The notes beneath the pieces were generated by a model. That model did no database searches. It saw nothing but the letters and a program-made list of their open reading frames with translations, and was not told the origin of the DNA. Below are positions 6,587 through 8,091 of a DNA stretch of 8,091 nt, one piece after another. This stretch comes from Clostridiales bacterium (lineage in GTDB: Bacteria > Bacillota > Clostridia > Lachnospirales > JAITVM01). The stretch lies in NCBI GenBank assembly GCA_031285815.1, contig JAITVM010000125.1, positions 1-8,091 of the forward strand, given 5' to 3'. How positions within the stretch are numbered: position 1 is the stretch's first letter; every line of letters begins with the position of its first letter. The position numbers were made by a program, and so were the translations under genes.

Positions 6587-7843
6587 TTATATAAGCCCAG
6601 GGCCTGTAATTTTTCCGGTGAGCGCAGAAGCCGCCGCAACAGCTGGGCTACACAAATATACTTCTGATTCGGTGTGCCCCATCCTGCCTACAAAATTTCT
6701 ATTTGTTGTTGAAAGCGCCCTTTCACCTTTTGCAAGGATACCCATGTAGCCACCTAAACAGGGGCCGCATGTTGGCGTGCTAACCACAGCACCGGCTTTA
6801 ATAAATTCTTCTATATATCCAAGCTTTAAAGCGTCCAGATATATCTGCTGTGTACCGGGTATTATTATTACCCGGAGCCGGTTATCCACTTTCTTGCCCC
6901 TCATTATTTCATAGGCAACCCTTAAGTCTTCCAGCCTCCCATTTGTGCAAGAGCCTATAATAACCTGGTCTATCGGGACATCGCCCACCTCGTCAATAGT
7001 TTTCGTATTGTCTGGCAGATGCGGGAATGCTACTGTTGGTTTTAATTGGCTTAAATCAATTTCGTATACCATATCATAAACAGCGTCTTCATCTGCGGTA
7101 AATGTTTCGAATTCATTTGTTACCCTGTCTTTTAGGTAGCTTAAACATATTTCGTCTACTTCAAATATCCCATTTTTTCCACCTGCTTCAATAGCCATAT
7201 TAGAAATAGTAAACCTATCGTCCATTGATAAATATTTGATGCCATCGCCTACAAATTCCATCGATTTATAAAGCGCGCCATCCACACCAATCATACCTAT
7301 TATATGCAAAATTATATCCTTGCCCGATACCCATTTAGGCGGTTCGCCTTTAAGCACAAATTTTATTGCCGCCGGCGCTTTAAACCATGTGGAGCCAACT
7401 GCCATGCCACACGCTAAATCTGTGCTGCCGACACCGGTAGAAAATGCACCTACCGCCCCATAAGTACATGTATGGGAATCTGCGCCTATTACAACACTGC
7501 CCGGGTAAACAAGCCCCTTTTCAGGCAACAGGCAATGCTCTATCCCCATTTCGCCAACTTCAAAATAATTAATAACCCCCTGCCCTTTTGCAAACTCCCT
7601 AAGCTGCTTACTGTTCTCTGCAGATTTGATATCCTTGTTAGGCACAAAATGGTCTGGCACAAGCACAATTTTAGCCTTATCAAAAACGTCTGTAACGCCT
7701 ATCTTATTAAATTCATTTATTGCCACAGGCCCCGTAATATCATTAGCCAAAAGCAAGTCTAATTTAGCTTCTATAAGCTGCCCCGCTTTAACAGATTTAA
7801 GTCCTGCCGCCTTTGCCAATATTTTTTGAGTCATCGTCATCAT
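6587..7843 (-). CDS. leuC: 3-Isopropylmalate dehydratase, large subunit
   Basis: Aconitase-family [4Fe-4S] subunit that, with LeuD, isomerises isopropylmalate in leucine synthesis. Its 418 residues match the compact clostridial/archaeal LeuC type rather than the roughly 466-residue E. coli type. Seen: TMTQKILAKAAGL (3-15), ADSHTCTYGAVGAFSTGVGSTD (121-142), GSCTNGR (297-303), PTCGPCLGG (357-365), and NRNFVGRMGHTESEVYLCSP (381-400). Cys299, Cys359 and Cys362 are the expected cluster ligands. The N-terminus has three close Mets (ATG ATG ACG ATG). I use the first, at 7843, 9 bases after GGAGGT; the second, at 7840, is also possible. Upstream lies a 115-base gap with a hairpin that may control this gene and those after it. 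Members of this type can also process citramalate towards isoleucine; a homoaconitase role seems less likely because leuD and leuB are adjacent. Confidence 0.97.
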   Translation of the reverse strand: MMTMTQKILAKAAGLKSVKAGQLIEAKLDLLLANDITGPVAINEFNKIGVTDVFDKAKIVLVPDHFVPNKDIKSAENSKQLREFAKGQGVINYFEVGEMGIEHCLLPEKGLVYPGSVVIGADSHTCTYGAVGAFSTGVGSTDLACGMAVGSTWFKAPAAIKFVLKGEPPKWVSGKDIILHIIGMIGVDGALYKSMEFVGDGIKYLSMDDRFTISNMAIEAGGKNGIFEVDEICLSYLKDRVTNEFETFTADEDAVYDMVYEIDLSQLKPTVAFPHLPDNTKTIDEVGDVPIDQVIIGSCTNGRLEDLRVAYEIMRGKKVDNRLRVIIIPGTQQIYLDALKLGYIEEFIKAGAVVSTPTCGPCLGGYMGILAKGERALSTTNRNFVGRMGHTESEVYLCSPAVAAASALTGKITGPGLI

Positions 7844-7852
7844 AAAAAAATT

Positions 7853-7858
7853 ACCTCC
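7853..7858 (-). promoter_or_regulatory. Shine-Dalgarno site of leuC
   Basis: GGAGGT on the minus strand, 9 bases before ATG 7843 and 12 before ATG 7840. It supports the first of the clustered start codons, though not decisively. Confidence 0.7.
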
Positions 7859-7887
7859 ACACTAACCCTACATATGCCCATTAGTTT

Positions 7888-7947
7888 TTATTCATATATG
7901 GGTAATAATAAATGCGGCCTTTTGGCCGCAAAACTTAATAAAGGCAT
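7888..7947 (-). CDS. Possible leucine-rich leader micro-ORF (speculative)
   Basis: A 19-codon reading frame, MPLLSFAAKRPHLLLPIYE, starts 11 bases after the ilvC stop and ends 44 bases before leuC. Five of the 19 residues are leucine, all TTA, with three in a row just after the GC hairpin. That would fit a leucine-sensing leader peptide before leuCDB. Against this: there is no Shine-Dalgarno site before the ATG, although every other gene here has a strong one; the Leu triplet lies after rather than before the hairpin; and TTA arises easily in AT-rich DNA. Translation could only come from reinitiation after ilvC. Confidence 0.15.
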   Translation of the reverse strand: MPLLSFAAKRPHLLLPIYE

Positions 7948-7954
7948 ATATGAA
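7891..7954. repeat. 10-bp inverted repeat framing the hairpin
   Basis: TTCATATATG (7891-7900) and CATATATGAA (7945-7954) are exact reverse complements. Their midpoint is within one base of the centre of the GC hairpin at 7913-7930, so the two dyads are nested. The AT-rich bases in between do not pair well, giving a large internal loop. It could extend the terminator stem or act as a protein site. AT-rich composition makes chance similarity possible. Confidence 0.45.
7903..7930 (-). terminator. GC-rich hairpin with U-rich tail between ilvC and leuC
   Basis: Minus-strand RNA forms UGCGGCC-AAAA-GGCCGCA (7930-7913), a 7-bp stem with six GC pairs, followed at once by UUUAUUAUUA. This is the shape of an intrinsic terminator reading in the direction of the operon, 29 bases past the ilvC stop. 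On the opposite strand the tail is A-rich, so it is directional. It may end most ilvC transcripts, act as an attenuator for leuCDB-ilvEDB, or be a processing or stability hairpin. Confidence 0.6.
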
Positions 7955-7958
7955 CAAT

Positions 7959-8090
7959 TTATTTTTTAAGCCAGCTCATCATTTTTCTCAGCTCTTTGCC
8001 AACAACCTCTATTTGATGCTCAGATTCAATCCTTCTCCTGGCGTTAAAATTCGGGCGGTTAACTTTGTTTTCAATAATCCAGTTCCTTGC
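7959..8090 (-). CDS. ilvC: Ketol-acid reductoisomerase, C-terminal end (cut by right edge)
   Basis: The last 43 residues and the TAA stop are present. The sequence ARNWIIEN, then RPNFNARRRIESEH and the end VGKELRKMMSWLKK, is the typical C-terminus of short (class I) IlvC. The full enzyme uses NADPH and Mg to isomerise and reduce acetolactate or acetohydroxybutyrate to the dihydroxy acids that IlvD then dehydrates. Only part of the C-terminal all-helical domain is visible, so cofactor preference and length cannot be judged. It is on the same strand as the rest of the cluster and precedes leuC across a 115-base gap containing a hairpin. It may therefore be in the same operon with partial termination, or at the end of a separate ilv unit. 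Confidence 0.93.
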   Translation of the reverse strand, partial: ARNWIIENKVNRPNFNARRRIESEHQIEVVGKELRKMMSWLKK

Positions 8091-8091
8091 A

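Larger units (their letters stand above)
7844..7958. other. ilvC-leuC intergenic region
   Basis: 115 bases, by far the largest gap inside the cluster. On the minus strand it holds, in order: arm TTCATATATG, a leucine-rich micro-ORF, the GC-rich hairpin at 7913-7930 with its U-rich tail, the complementary arm CATATATGAA, a possible alternative pairing partner (ATGGG at 7877-7881), and the leuC ribosome site at 7853-7858. No T-box signature and no convincing -35/-10 promoter pair was found. Confidence 0.6.

Noticed and set aside
7840..7881. 13-codon frame before leuC whose TGA overlaps the leuC ATGs
   Set aside because: It has no ribosome site of its own, is not rich in a pathway amino acid, and would run through the leuC ribosome site.
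7844..7958. T-box riboswitch before leuC
   Set aside because: The conserved AGGGTGGNACCGCG-type sequence is absent and the region is too short for a T-box leader.
7844..7958. Internal promoter for leuC
   Set aside because: Best minus-strand pair, TTGCGG and TATTAC, matches only about 3/6 and 4/6 of consensus and lies in the hairpin; not reportable.
1..8091. Mobile elements, CRISPR arrays, tRNA/rRNA genes or defence systems
   Set aside because: No repeats of the required form, no transposase or tRNA-like folds, and nearly all the DNA is accounted for by core biosynthesis genes.

Overview
The window is a densely packed minus-strand gene cluster for branched-chain amino acid synthesis. Reading 5'->3' on the minus strand (right to left), it holds the 3' end of ilvC, then leuC, leuD, leuB, ilvE, ilvD and ilvB, and finally the 5' end of manA, which runs off the left edge. 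No gene on the plus strand could be supported. The organism is most likely a low-to-moderate GC Bacillota member, probably an anaerobic Clostridia relative. Reasons: strong AGGAGG/AAGGTGG Shine-Dalgarno sites before every start, three TTG starts, heavy ATA (Ile) and AGG (Arg) codon use, short LeuC/LeuD proteins (418 and 164 aa), and a leuCDB-ilvD-ilvB order that resembles the clostridial leuACDB-ilvDB operon (family knowledge from memory, not a database search).

Layout. 7959-8090 is the end of ketol-acid reductoisomerase. 7844-7958 is a 115-base gap with a GC-rich hairpin, a nearly concentric outer inverted repeat and a leucine-rich micro-ORF. 528-7843 is a tight run of six genes (leuC, leuD, leuB, ilvE, ilvD, ilvB) separated by 13, 28, 36, 14 and 1 bases, almost certainly one transcript. 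384-527 is the intergenic region after ilvB; it holds a perfect 15-bp inverted repeat (probable terminator) and a separate 17-base palindrome. 1-383 is the start of a type I mannose-6-phosphate isomerase.

How the genes work together. IlvB (acetolactate synthase), IlvC (reductoisomerase), IlvD (dehydratase) and IlvE (transaminase) make valine, and act in the parallel steps of isoleucine synthesis. LeuCD (isopropylmalate isomerase) and LeuB (isopropylmalate dehydrogenase) extend 2-oxoisovalerate towards leucine, with IlvE doing the last transamination. Missing from the window are leuA, the acetolactate synthase small subunit (ilvN/ilvH), and an entry enzyme for isoleucine (ilvA or cimA). Some may lie upstream of ilvC.

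All complete genes look intact, with the expected catalytic residues. The genes themselves are ordinary. The most interesting non-coding signals are the two intergenic regions, above all the ilvC-leuC gap, which could be an internal terminator or attenuator.
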